A DNA stretch of 7,203 bases from Pseudomonadota bacterium (GCA_023386115.1 JAEWKL010000466.1:1-7203); one strand, 5' to 3'. Shown: positions 1-6,206, counted from the stretch's first letter. The notes: a model not told the origin generated them from the letters alone. Numbers and translations: made by a program.

Positions 1-51
1 ATCAATACAAGACGAGACCCGCCGGCGTTCCCAGCGCCGCGGCTGACGGAT

Positions 52-127
52 GGGGCTTTAGCTCAGCTGGGAGAGCGCCTGCATGGCATGCAGGAGGTCA
101 GCGGTTCGATCCCGCTAAGCTCCACCA
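52..127 (+). tRNA. tRNA-Ala (anticodon GGC), CCA encoded
   Basis: A complete 76-base cloverleaf can be drawn. The acceptor stem GGGGCTT pairs with AAGCTCC and contains the G3:U70 wobble that is the known alanine identity element. The D arm carries AGCTCAGCTGGGAGAGC. The anticodon stem CCTGC/GCAGG encloses the loop ATGGCAT, placing GGC at 85-87 (standard position 34-36). The T arm has GGTTCGATCC, the discriminator is A, and 3'-CCA is encoded at 125-127. It reads GCC and GCU alanine codons. Only 51 bases lie upstream in the window and I see no clear promoter there. A short CCGC-TTCG-GCGG hairpin at 162-173 could help end the transcript, but it lacks a T tract. Confidence 0.97.
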
Positions 128-388
128 TCCCTTTCCTGATCTGACCGGATCTTGATGCGTCCCGCTTCGGCGGCGGTTCTGCATTGTGTCAGTATGCGCT
201 GGCAGCCTCGTCGATCGCGAGTCGTGGCGCGAAATCTCCTTTTCTGGTGGCAGTCCTCTTTCTCCCTTGGCGGCAAGCCGTTTCGGGAAGTGTCCGAGAC
301 AGGACAGGGGCGGGTTTTCCCCCGGGACAATCCTTCCGCGGCGAGGACGCAGCGTCGCGCCCCGGCTTCGAATGGGCGGCGCATCGAC

Positions 389-417
389 TTGAAACCCGGT
401 AAGCATCGAGACCTATC
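389..417 (+). promoter_or_regulatory. Weak candidate promoter for the LysR gene
   Basis: TTGAAA at 389-394 matches five of six bases of the -35 consensus. A 17-base spacer leads to CCTATC at 412-417, which is a poor -10 match; TATCGG at 414-419 is the alternative with a 19-base spacer. A start near 424 would leave a leader of fewer than 20 bases before the GTG start. No convincing T-N11-A LysR autoregulatory box stands out. This is inference from position and partial consensus only. Confidence 0.22.
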
Positions 418-425
418 GGCCGAAC

Positions 426-431
426 GAGGAG
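426..431 (+). promoter_or_regulatory. Ribosome binding site fixing the GTG start of the LysR gene
   Basis: GAGGAG ends 9 bases before the GTG at 441. It supports this GTG over the internal ATG codons at residue 7 and later. The deduced N-terminus (MDRWQAMRIV) also begins the helix-turn-helix domain at the usual distance for the family. Confidence 0.7.
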
Positions 432-440
432 CCAGGGTCC

Positions 441-1331
441 GTGGATCGATGGCAGGCCATGCGCATCGTCGCGAAGGTCGCGGAGACGGAGAGCTTCGCC
501 GAGACCGCGCGCCTCCTGCATCTGAGCCCGCCGGCGGTGACGCGGGCGGTGGCGGCCCTGGAGGAGGCGATCGGCGCCCGGCTGTTCGTGCGCACTACCC
601 GGTCGGTGAAGCTCACCGAGGCGGGAGCCCGTTACGTCGCCGATTGCCGGCGCATCCTGGCCGACATCGCCGAGGCCGAGGCGGCGGCGGCCGGCTCCTA
701 CGGCATGCCGTCGGGGACGCTCGCGGTGACGGCCCCGATCCTGTTCGGGCATATCCACGTCCTGCCGATCGTGACCGACTACCTCGACGCCTACCCGGCC
801 ATGGCAGCCCGCACCCTCTTCGTCGACCGGCCGGTCAACCTCGTCGAGGAGGGTGTCGACGTCGCCATCCGCATCGGCCACCTGTCGGATTCCGGCCTCA
901 CCGCCGTGAAGGTCGGGGCGGTGCGCCACGTCGTCTGCGGGGCGCCGGGCTATTTCGCCCGCCACGGCGTGCCGGCGCGGCCCGCGGACCTCAAGCAGCA
1001 CCGCATCGCAGTCTCGACCGCGGCCTGGACCTCGCCCGAATGGCGGTTCGCACGCGGCGAGCGGATGACCATCCATCCGGCGCTCGAGACCAACACCAAC
1101 GAGGCGGGGATCACCGCCGCGCTCGCCGGCTGGGGCCTGACCCGGGTGCTGCACTACCAGATCGGCCCCGCCCTGCGGGAGGGCCGGCTGCGGATCGTGC
1201 TGGCCGAGTACGAGGACGAGCCGCTGCCGATCCACGTGCTCTACCCGGAGGGGCGGCACGCGCCCGCGAAGGTGCGGACCTTCGTCGACCTCGCGGTGGC
1301 GCGATTGCGCGCCACCCCGCTGCTGAACTGA
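441..1331 (+). CDS. LysR-family transcriptional regulator (CrgA-like subgroup)
   Basis: This 296-residue cytoplasmic DNA-binding regulator has the normal LysR length of about 300. The winged helix-turn-helix occupies roughly residues 3-62. It has the typical pattern SFAETARLLHLSPPAVTRAV, then LEEAIGARLFVRTTRSVKLTEAG, the signature wing. A linker helix (about 64-85) leads to the effector-binding periplasmic-binding-protein-like fold at about 92-293. The start is GTG with GAGGAG upstream. The gene ends 7 bases from the stop of the convergent GST gene; a small GCCGC-CGA-GCGGC hairpin at 1342-1354 lies just past the stop, inside the GST gene. LysR proteins usually control an adjacent gene, most often a divergent one. 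Here the only upstream neighbour is a tRNA, so control of the convergent gst/binding-protein cluster or a remote target is possible. The effector cannot be inferred. Confidence 0.95.
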   Translation: MDRWQAMRIVAKVAETESFAETARLLHLSPPAVTRAVAALEEAIGARLFVRTTRSVKLTEAGARYVADCRRILADIAEAEAAAAGSYGMPSGTLAVTAPILFGHIHVLPIVTDYLDAYPAMAARTLFVDRPVNLVEEGVDVAIRIGHLSDSGLTAVKVGAVRHVVCGAPGYFARHGVPARPADLKQHRIAVSTAAWTSPEWRFARGERMTIHPALETNTNEAGITAALAGWGLTRVLHYQIGPALREGRLRIVLAEYEDEPLPIHVLYPEGRHAPAKVRTFVDLAVARLRATPLLN

Positions 1332-1338
1332 ATGGGCG

Positions 1339-2001
1339 TCAGCCGCCGAGCGGCGAGGGCACCGGCGACACGCCCTGCGCCCCGGCCGCCCGCTGCTCGG
1401 CCGCCAGGGCCCGGGCATAGGACGGCTCGGCCTTCAGGCCCTCCCAGTAGGTCCGGGCGAAGTCCGGCAGCTGGTCGCCCAAGTCCGCGAACTCGGCCAG
1501 CATCAGCGCGTAGCCGATGCTGATATCGGCCGCGGTGAAGCGCCCGGCGCAGACGAAGCGCCTGTCGCCCAGCACCGTACCGAAGCCCTTGAGCCGCGAC
1601 AGGAACCAGCGCGCATAATCCTCGACGATGCCGGGATTGCGCCGCTCCGGCGGCTCGAACCGGCCGTAGCGCAGCACCAGGGTCTGCGGGAAGGTCAGGG
1701 TCGCCTCGCCGAAATGCAGCGCGTTGAGGTATCGGCCGTATTCCGCCTCGTCGGGCCGCACCCCGAGGGTCCCGGCGCCGTGGCGCGCCGCCAGGTACTC
1801 GCAGATCGCGGCCGATTCGGTCATCCGCGTGTCGCCGTCCTCGAAGAGCGGGATCGTCCCGAGCGGGTTGAGGGCGAAGTACGCCTTGGCATGGACCCGC
1901 GGCGGGAAGGGCAGCATCGCCAGCTCGTAGGGCAGGCCGAGCGCCTCGAGAGCCCAGAGCGGCCGGAACGAGCGGGCGCCGACGCAGTGATGCAGCTTCA
2001 T
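1339..2001 (-). CDS. Glutathione S-transferase family protein
   Basis: This 220-residue protein has the usual length for a soluble cytosolic GST. The N-terminal thioredoxin fold covers about residues 1-75. NPLGTIPLFED (45-55) includes the cis-proline at 51, and ES at 62-63 is the expected glutathione gamma-glutamyl contact. Candidate catalytic residues near the N-terminus are Cys6 or Ser11. The all-helical C-terminal domain (about 85-205) has the FTAADI motif (155-160), the N-capping box typical of GSTs. The family conjugates glutathione to electrophiles or uses it in isomerisation or dehalogenation; the substrate here is unknown. The ATG overlaps the binding-protein stop as ATGA and has no clear Shine-Dalgarno sequence, so translation by re-initiation is likely. 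An open frame continues upstream to 2943, but that part is only the shadow of the binding-protein gene. The gene is convergent with the LysR gene. Confidence 0.94.
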   Translation of the reverse strand: MKLHHCVGARSFRPLWALEALGLPYELAMLPFPPRVHAKAYFALNPLGTIPLFEDGDTRMTESAAICEYLAARHGAGTLGVRPDEAEYGRYLNALHFGEATLTFPQTLVLRYGRFEPPERRNPGIVEDYARWFLSRLKGFGTVLGDRRFVCAGRFTAADISIGYALMLAEFADLGDQLPDFARTYWEGLKAEPSYARALAAEQRAAGAQGVSPVPSPLGG

Positions 2002-3224
2002 TTCGTCACCAGCGGGCAGTTGCCGGCGTTGAGCGGCCGGAAGGCCTGGTCGGCGGGAATCGTCGAGACCAGACGGTAATAGTCCCAGGGGCCCTTCGAT
2101 TCGGAGGGCTTCTTCACCTCGAACAGGTACATCGGGTGGGTCACCCGCCCGTCGGCCCGCACCTCGGAGCGGCCGAACAGCGGATCCTCCGCCGGCACGC
2201 GGCGCATCTCGGCCGTCACCGCGGCGGGGTCCTTGCTGCCCGTCGCCTTCACGGCCTTCAGGTAATGCATCATGCCCGCATAGACGCCGGCCTGGACCAT
2301 GGTCGGCATCCGTCCCTTGTGGCGCTCGGCGAAGCGGCGCGACCAGGCGCGGGTGCCGTCGTTGAGGTCCCAGTAGAAGGCCTCCGTCAGGACCAGCCCC
2401 TGCGCCACCTTGAGGCCGAGCGAATGCACGTCGCTCAGGAAGACCAGCAGACCGGCGAGGCGCTGCCCACCCTCGGCGACGCCGAACTCGGCGCCCTGCT
2501 TGATGGTGTTGATGGTATCGCTGCCGGCATTCGCCAGCCCGATCACCTTGGCCTTCGAGCCCTGCGCCTGAATCAGGAACGACGAGTAGTCGCTGGCCGC
2601 GACCGGGTGGCGGACCGAGCCCAGCACCTTGCCGCCGTTGCGCTCGACCACCTCCGACACGTCGCGCTCCAGCGCCTTGCCGAAGGCGTAGTCGGCGGTG
2701 ATGAAGAACCAGGTGTCGCCGCCTGAGCGCACCATCGCGCCACCGGTGCCGTTGGCGAGCGCCCAGGTGTCGTAGGTCCAGTGGATGGTGTTGGGCGAGC
2801 ACAAAGCCCCGGTGATCTCCGAGGCGCCGGCGCCGGAATTGATCATCAGCCGGTTCTTCTCGCGCACGATCTGGTGCACCGCGAGCGCCACCGAGGAGAA
2901 CGGCACGTCGAGCACGACGTCGAGGTCGTCCCGGTCGATCCACTGGCGCACGATGCCGGCGCCGACATCCGGCTTGTTCTGGTGGTCGGCGGAGAGGACC
3001 CGGATGTCGAAATCCGGGTTCTGCGCCTTGAAGTCGGCCGCCGCCATCTCGGCCGCCACCACCGAGCCCTCGCCGGCGAGGTCGGAATAGGGCCCGGCCC
3101 GGTCGTTCAGCACGCCCAGGGTGACGCGGGTGGGGCCGGCGGCCTGCGCCTGGGCGAGGGCGAGCAGGGACGCGGTCGCGAGCGCCAGCGCGCGACAGGT
3201 TCGGCGGAGCGTGGATGTCGGCAT
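1998..3224 (-). CDS. ABC transporter substrate-binding protein, branched-chain amino acid type (LivK-like, Peripla_BP_6)
   Basis: This 408-residue protein is predicted to be exported to the periplasm. Residues 1-28 form a Sec signal peptide: positive n-region with LRRTCR, hydrophobic core LALATASLLALAQ, and cleavage after AQA28. The mature part is a two-lobed type I binding fold. It opens with VTLGVLNDRAGPYSDLAGEG (34-53) and contains FFITADYAFGKALERDV (173-189), the usual domain-crossing motif, and QAGVYAGMMHYLKAV (311-325). Cys142 and Cys403 are the only cysteines after the signal region and could pair, as seen near the end of many relatives. Members bind amino acids, aromatic acids or amides; the ligand is unknown. 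The start at 3224 is chosen for the GGGAGGA ribosome site and the signal peptide; the longer frame to 3377 only translates repeat DNA. No LivHMGF permease or ATPase gene is in the window. The stop overlaps the GST start by four bases. Confidence 0.94.
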   Translation of the reverse strand: MPTSTLRRTCRALALATASLLALAQAQAAGPTRVTLGVLNDRAGPYSDLAGEGSVVAAEMAAADFKAQNPDFDIRVLSADHQNKPDVGAGIVRQWIDRDDLDVVLDVPFSSVALAVHQIVREKNRLMINSGAGASEITGALCSPNTIHWTYDTWALANGTGGAMVRSGGDTWFFITADYAFGKALERDVSEVVERNGGKVLGSVRHPVAASDYSSFLIQAQGSKAKVIGLANAGSDTINTIKQGAEFGVAEGGQRLAGLLVFLSDVHSLGLKVAQGLVLTEAFYWDLNDGTRAWSRRFAERHKGRMPTMVQAGVYAGMMHYLKAVKATGSKDPAAVTAEMRRVPAEDPLFGRSEVRADGRVTHPMYLFEVKKPSESKGPWDYYRLVSTIPADQAFRPLNAGNCPLVTK

Positions 3225-3228
3225 GATG

Positions 3229-3235
3229 TCCTCCC
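3229..3235 (-). promoter_or_regulatory. Strong ribosome binding site deciding the binding-protein start
   Basis: On the minus strand GGGAGGA precedes ATG, with five bases between GGAGG and the start codon. It is the best Shine-Dalgarno match among the cluster's genes and places the start directly before the signal peptide, ruling out the longer frame that extends back through the repeat region. Confidence 0.75.
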
Positions 3236-3284
3236 GGTTTCGTGGTGGCATCCGGTCGTTGGTCGCCGGACGTCCTGCCATCCT

Positions 3285-3329
3285 CCTCGTCATCCGGGGG
3301 CCGCGAAAGCGGAACCCGGGATCCATCAC
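3285..3329 (+). repeat. REP-like element, left unit of an inverted pair
   Basis: This 45-base unit begins CCTCGTCATCC and ends CCCGGGATCCATCAC. Its core is a small perfect hairpin, CCGC-GAAA-GCGG (3301-3312), flanked by ATCCGGGG on the left and CCCGGGAT on the right; the outer stem has one mismatch. The same unit occurs inverted at 3386-3435. It has the look of the short palindromic intergenic repeats common in alphaproteobacterial genomes. Confidence 0.8.
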
Positions 3330-3356
3330 CGCCGACGTCTCAGGATGAGGCGGAAC

Positions 3357-3384
3357 GCTGTCCACCGGTTTCCACACCGACAGC
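3357..3384. repeat. Hairpin in the spacer between the two REP-like units
   Basis: GCTGT (3357-3361) pairs with ACAGC (3380-3384), and inside it CGGT (3366-3369) pairs with ACCG (3376-3379). This leaves a four-base bulge on one side and a six-base loop. It is centred between the inverted units, so the whole 3285-3435 segment could fold as three adjacent stems or as one long stem closed by this hairpin. Confidence 0.5.
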
Positions 3385-3385
3385 A

Positions 3386-3435
3386 GTGATGGATCCCGGG
3401 TTCTCGCCTTTCAGGCGAGCCCCGGGATGACGAGG
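3386..3435 (-). repeat. REP-like element, right unit of an inverted pair
   Basis: This 50-base unit, read on the minus strand, starts CCTCGTCATCCCGGGG and ends ACCCGGGATCCATCAC. It is the same element as 3285-3329 in opposite orientation. The outer stem ATCCCGGG/CCCGGGAT (3393-3400 with 3421-3428) is perfect. The inner hairpin CTCGCC/GGCGAG (3403-3408 with 3414-3419, loop TTTCA on this strand) differs in sequence and length from the left unit yet still pairs. Preserved pairing despite changed bases argues for selection on structure or for independent members of one repeat family. It begins 46 bases downstream of the synthetase stop. Confidence 0.82.
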
Positions 3436-3481
3436 TGTGCATGATACGGTGCGATCGATTGATCTGTCGTCGAAGCAATCC

Positions 3482-5107
3482 TCACGCCCCTCCCCGCTCC
3501 CGGAGCGCCCGCCGGATGATCTTGCCGGTCGCGGTCATCGGCAGTTCCTCGACGAAGGCGACGTGGCGCGGATATTCGTGGGCGGCGAGCCGGGTCCGCA
3601 CGAAGTCCTGAATCTCGCGTGCCAGTTCCGGCGTGCCCTCGACCCCGCCCTTCAGCACGATGAACGCCTTCACCGCCTCGGTCCGCACCGGGTCCGGCAC
3701 CCCGACGACGCCGCAGAGCGCCACCGCCGGGTGGCGAAGCAGGCAATCCTCGATCTCGCCGGGGCCGATCCGGTAGCCGGCCGAGGTGATCACGTCGTCG
3801 TCGCGTCCGACGAACCACAGGAACCCGTCCGGGTCGCGCCGGCCGAGATCGCCAGTGATCAGCCATTCGCCGATGAATTTCCGCTCCGTCGCCTCCGGGT
3901 TGCGCCAGTAGCCGAGGAACATCACCGGGTCGGGCCGGCGCACCGCGATGTGGCCGGTGGTGTCCTCCGGCACCTCCCGGCCCTCGCCGTCGACGATGCG
4001 CACGTCGTGGCCGGGCACCGGCCGGCCCATGGCGCCGGGGCGGGCGGGAAACAGGTCGGCGCAGGAGGAGACGACGAGGTTGCACTCGGTCTGGCCGTAG
4101 AATTCGTTGACCGGCACGCCGAGCACCGCCTCGCCCCAGGCCAGCATCTCCGCCCCCAGGCTCTCGCCGCCGCTGCCGACGGAGCGCAGTCCTAGGCCCG
4201 GATAGGGTGTGGTCCGGGCTTGGCGCATCAGCTTCATGGCGGTGGGCGGCAGGAAGACGTTGCGCACCCCCTGCTCGGCCATCAGCCGGAACGCCGCCTC
4301 CGGATCGAACTTCTTGGCGCGATGCGAGACCACTGGGACGCCGTGATGCAGCGCCGGCAGCAGCACGTCGAGGAGGCCGCCGATCCAGGCCCAGTCCGCC
4401 GGGGTCCAGAACCGGTCGCCCGGTTGCGGCAAGAAGCGCTGGGGCATCTCGACCCCCGGCAGGTGGCCGAGCAGCACCCGGTGGGCGTGCAGCGCCCCCT
4501 TCGGATCACCGGTGGTGCCGGAGGTGTAGATGATGACGGCCGGGTCGTCGGCCGCGGTGTCGACCGGCGTGAAGGCGTCGGAGGCCCGCGCGCAGAGGGC
4601 GTGAAAGTCCTCCGCTCCCTCCGCCGGTCCGTCGATGCAGTAGATCCGCTCCAGCTCGGGCAGCCCGTCGCGGATCCCGGCGAGGAGCGCGGCGCCGGCC
4701 CGGTCGGTCACGACGGCCCTCGCGCCGCTGTTGCCCAGGCGGTAGGCCAGCGCATCGGGCCCGAACAGCACGAAGAGCGGGATGGTGATGAGCCCGGCGC
4801 GAAAGCCCGTGATATGGGCGACCGCCGTCTCGGGCGATTGCGGCAGCAGCACGCCGATCCGGTCGCCGCGCGCGAGGCCGTGCGCCGCCAGCACGTTGGC
4901 GAAGCGGTTCGACAGGCGGCGCAGGTCGTCGAAGCCGTATCGCCGCACGGCGCCGTCGGGGTCGAGATGGATCAGCGCGAGAGGGTTGCCCGGGGCGTGC
5001 CGGTCGCAGACGTCGGTGCCGATGTTGTAGCGGGCCGGAATCCGCCAGCGGAATTGCGCCACGAGATCGGCGTAGCTGTCCGCACGCTGCAGCATCGGCG
5101 GTCCCAT
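3482..5107 (-). CDS. AMP-dependent acyl-CoA synthetase (medium-chain / acetyl-CoA synthetase-like)
   Basis: This 541-residue cytoplasmic adenylate-forming enzyme activates a carboxylic acid through an acyl-AMP to its CoA thioester, using ATP. Motifs in order are: the phosphate-binding loop YTSGTTGDPKG (194-204), SVGSGGESLG (309-318), YGQTE (337-341), TGD with the ATP-ribose aspartate (418-420), the hinge region GRDDDVI...GYRIGPGEIE (434-453), and PMTATGK (523-529) with catalytic Lys529. All key residues are intact and the length is normal. The N-terminal FRWRIPARYNIGTDVCDRHA style is typical of the medium-chain/acetoacetyl-type subgroup; the true substrate is open. The longest start is recorded. 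Met5 (ATG at 5095) may be the real one: AGGG abuts the first ATG and cannot serve it, while GGGA lies six bases before Met5. It is the first gene of the minus-strand cluster, with a candidate promoter at 5149-5177. Confidence 0.95.
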   Translation of the reverse strand: MGPPMLQRADSYADLVAQFRWRIPARYNIGTDVCDRHAPGNPLALIHLDPDGAVRRYGFDDLRRLSNRFANVLAAHGLARGDRIGVLLPQSPETAVAHITGFRAGLITIPLFVLFGPDALAYRLGNSGARAVVTDRAGAALLAGIRDGLPELERIYCIDGPAEGAEDFHALCARASDAFTPVDTAADDPAVIIYTSGTTGDPKGALHAHRVLLGHLPGVEMPQRFLPQPGDRFWTPADWAWIGGLLDVLLPALHHGVPVVSHRAKKFDPEAAFRLMAEQGVRNVFLPPTAMKLMRQARTTPYPGLGLRSVGSGGESLGAEMLAWGEAVLGVPVNEFYGQTECNLVVSSCADLFPARPGAMGRPVPGHDVRIVDGEGREVPEDTTGHIAVRRPDPVMFLGYWRNPEATERKFIGEWLITGDLGRRDPDGFLWFVGRDDDVITSAGYRIGPGEIEDCLLRHPAVALCGVVGVPDPVRTEAVKAFIVLKGGVEGTPELAREIQDFVRTRLAAHEYPRHVAFVEELPMTATGKIIRRALRERGGA

Positions 5108-5147
5108 CCCTGTTCTTGCGAGGACCGTCGGGCGATCCTTCGATTGA

Positions 5148-5157
5148 AACGATCGTT
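5148..5157. promoter_or_regulatory. Palindromic operator candidate (TetR-family style)
   Basis: AACGATCGTT is a perfect 10-base palindrome. Read on the minus strand with its flanks, ATGAACGATCGTTTCAAT resembles the TGAACG-CGTTCA pattern of TetR-family operators with one extra T in the right half. On the plus strand GAAACGATCGTTC is close to the GAAAC-N4-GTTTC box described for PsrA, a TetR-type fatty-acid regulator. It overlaps the proposed -10 of the synthetase promoter, the expected place for repression. No TetR gene is in the window, so the regulator is unknown. Confidence 0.45.
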
Positions 5158-5177
5158 CATTCGTTTTTAGGTGTCAA
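5149..5177 (-). promoter_or_regulatory. Candidate sigma-70-type promoter of the acyl-CoA synthetase cluster
   Basis: On the minus strand a perfect TTGACA (5177-5172) is followed by a 17-base spacer and GATCGT (5154-5149). GATCGT keeps the important A at position 2 and T at position 6 of the -10 box but is otherwise weak, as is common in alphaproteobacteria. Transcription starting near 5142 would leave a leader of about 35 bases (about 47 to the alternative start). The palindrome at 5148-5157 covers the -10. Confidence 0.5.
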
Positions 5178-5230
5178 CACGGGTCTCGTCCCCTCGCGCC
5201 TCGGCATCGCCACGTCGCTGCCAAGGAGTC

Positions 5231-5246
5231 CGGCGCCTCAGCGCCG
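5231..5246. other. GC-rich hairpin in the divergent intergenic region
   Basis: CGGCGC-CTCA-GCGCCG forms a six-base-pair stem with a four-base loop, midway between the synthetase promoter and the Nudix gene. No T tract follows on either strand. A second, 10-base palindrome CTTCGCGAAG lies at 5322-5331, about 45 bases before the Nudix start. Their roles are unknown; either might be a regulatory site or simply GC-rich chance structure. Confidence 0.35.
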
Positions 5247-5353
5247 ACACCCGTTCGACGGCGCGGCGGTATCATGGCTGCTCGCCGTCCGGGCGTCTCC
5301 GGGCTTCCGTCATCAGCGCTGCTTCGCGAAGAGTGGCGATGAGATCCTGAGCT

Positions 5354-5358
5354 GGAGG
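5354..5358 (+). promoter_or_regulatory. Possible, distant ribosome binding site of the Nudix gene
   Basis: GGAGG ends 17 bases before the ATG at 5376, farther than usual. A weaker GTGAAG lies nearer (5362-5367). No in-frame ATG, GTG or TTG between GGAGG and 5376 offers a better-spaced start, so 5376 is kept. Confidence 0.35.
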
Positions 5359-5375
5359 CGAGTGAAGCACGATCG

Positions 5376-5852
5376 ATGGCGACCCTGCGCGAACGACTCG
5401 CCGCCCGGCTCCTGGTGCTCGATGGCGACCACCGGCTGCTGCTGTTCCGCTTCGCCTTCCGCACCGGGGCGCTCGCCGGGGAGGTGTATTGGGCGACGCC
5501 GGGCGGCGGTGTCGAGCCGGGCGAGAGCTTTTCCGACGCCGCCATCCGGGAACTGCGCGAGGAGACCGGCCTGACCTGCCGGGCGACCGCGCCGATGCTC
5601 GGCGAGCGCAGCTTCACGATGACGATGCCCGACGGCGAGCGGGTCCGGGCGCGGGAGCGCTTCTTCGCCGTGCGGGCCGGCACCGACTCCCTGTCCCGCG
5701 AGGGCTGGACGCCGCACGAGGTCGAGGTCCTGGCCGAGCATCGCTGGTGGTCGCGGGCCGAGCTCATGGCGCCCGACATGCAGATCTACCCGGAGGATAT
5801 CGTCGCGTTCTACGACGCGGCCCGCGCCGCGCTGGCAGGCCCGGCATCCTGA
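5376..5852 (+). CDS. Nudix (NUDIX) hydrolase domain protein
   Basis: This 158-residue cytoplasmic protein is a single-domain Nudix hydrolase. The Nudix box G-x5-E-x7-REL-x-EE-x-GL is complete at residues 44-66 (GGVEPGE, then AAIRELREETGL), with the glutamates that bind the metal all present. Family members cleave nucleoside diphosphates linked to another moiety, often as housecleaning enzymes. The box alone does not give the substrate. The C-terminal HRWWSRAEL (122-130) is the usual last strand and helix of the fold. It is divergent from the acyl-CoA synthetase, with about 200 bases of shared upstream DNA, and converges on the 64-residue gene. A perfect hairpin just after the stop probably ends transcription. 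The ribosome site is poor or distant, suggesting modest translation. Confidence 0.93.
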   Translation: MATLRERLAARLLVLDGDHRLLLFRFAFRTGALAGEVYWATPGGGVEPGESFSDAAIRELREETGLTCRATAPMLGERSFTMTMPDGERVRARERFFAVRAGTDSLSREGWTPHEVEVLAEHRWWSRAELMAPDMQIYPEDIVAFYDAARAALAGPAS

Positions 5853-5853
5853 G

Positions 5854-5877
5854 GGTCCCGCGTCCGACCGCGGGACC
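5854..5877. terminator. Hairpin terminator candidate between convergent genes
   Basis: GGTCCCGCG (5854-5862) and CGCGGGACC (5869-5877) form a perfect nine-base-pair stem with a six-base loop. It lies immediately after the Nudix stop and 8 bases before the stop of the opposite-strand gene, so it could serve both directions. It has only AATT on the plus side and no T tract, so an intrinsic terminator of the classic kind is not shown. Confidence 0.6.
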
Positions 5878-5885
5878 AATTGCCG

Positions 5886-6080
5886 TTAGAGGCTGGCCAG
5901 CTCGGCGTCGAGCGATGCCAGTTCGGTGCGCGCCTGGGAGATCAGGCGGGCATGCTGGAGCTGCAAGGCGCGGCTGTTGGCGCCCAGGCCCGCGGAGGAG
6001 CGGATCTCCGCAAGGGTCCGCTCGTAGTCCTGGAGCTGCGCTTCGACGCGCCGGCGGCGCTCGGCGAGAGTGTGCGGCAT
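5886..6080 (-). CDS. Small helical (coiled-coil-like) hypothetical protein, 64 aa
   Basis: I do not recognise the family. The protein is 64 residues, has no cysteine, no signal peptide and no membrane segment. It is almost entirely helix-forming: LAERRRRVEAQLQDYERTLA (5-24), and from ARLISQARTELASL onward (44-57), with leucines and charged residues spaced in heptad-like fashion. The two helices are separated by GLGANS (31-36). A helical hairpin or dimer is plausible. The start is supported by AAGGGG about seven to nine bases before the ATG at 6080; the open frame extends farther upstream, but that part is low-complexity and lacks a site. The gene converges on the Nudix gene and lies 160 bases downstream of the 98-residue exported-protein gene. 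Confidence 0.72.
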   Translation of the reverse strand: MPHTLAERRRRVEAQLQDYERTLAEIRSSAGLGANSRALQLQHARLISQARTELASLDAELASL

Positions 6081-6206
6081 TCCGGTTCCCCTTGGTTGTG
6101 GGGCGGGGCCGCTGCGCGAGCGGGCCCGCCATGAGCCAAGCCCGGCCGCCGGAACGGCCAAGCCCTTACAGCCAAGGTCACGGATGCGGCAAGAATGCGG
6201 CGCGAC

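Larger units (their letters stand above)
128..440. other. Non-coding stretch between tRNA-Ala and the LysR gene
   Basis: This is 313 bases without a convincing gene. Short open frames exist on both strands, but none has a plausible ribosome binding site or a recognisable protein; one plus-strand frame merely runs into the regulator gene out of frame. Visible structure is limited to a UUCG-type hairpin at 162-173 (CCGC, loop TTCG, GCGG), a CGGC-AA-GCCG inverted repeat near 272-281, and a weak promoter-like TTGAAA box at 389. No integrase, attachment-site duplication of the tRNA 3' end, or IS remnant is visible. Confidence 0.6.

Noticed and set aside
52..127. tRNA-Ala as an integration site of a mobile element
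   Set aside because: No integrase gene, no repeat of the tRNA 3' end elsewhere in the window, and no shift in base composition next to it.
152..1420. Plus-strand frame of 422 residues overlapping the LysR gene
   Set aside because: It is a GC-driven shadow frame full of Arg, Gly and Pro with no domain; the LysR frame explains the region.
2002..2943. Long in-frame extension of the GST frame
   Set aside because: It is the alternative-frame shadow of the binding-protein gene, Arg/Gly-rich and without family features; the GST fold begins at the ATG at 2001.
3225..3377. N-terminal extension of the binding protein (51 extra residues)
   Set aside because: It translates the left REP-like unit and flanking DNA, has no ribosome site, and would place the signal peptide in the middle of the protein.
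4220..5170. Plus-strand frame of 316 residues opposite the acyl-CoA synthetase
   Set aside because: It is the complementary-strand shadow of a gene with all catalytic motifs intact and has no recognisable domain.
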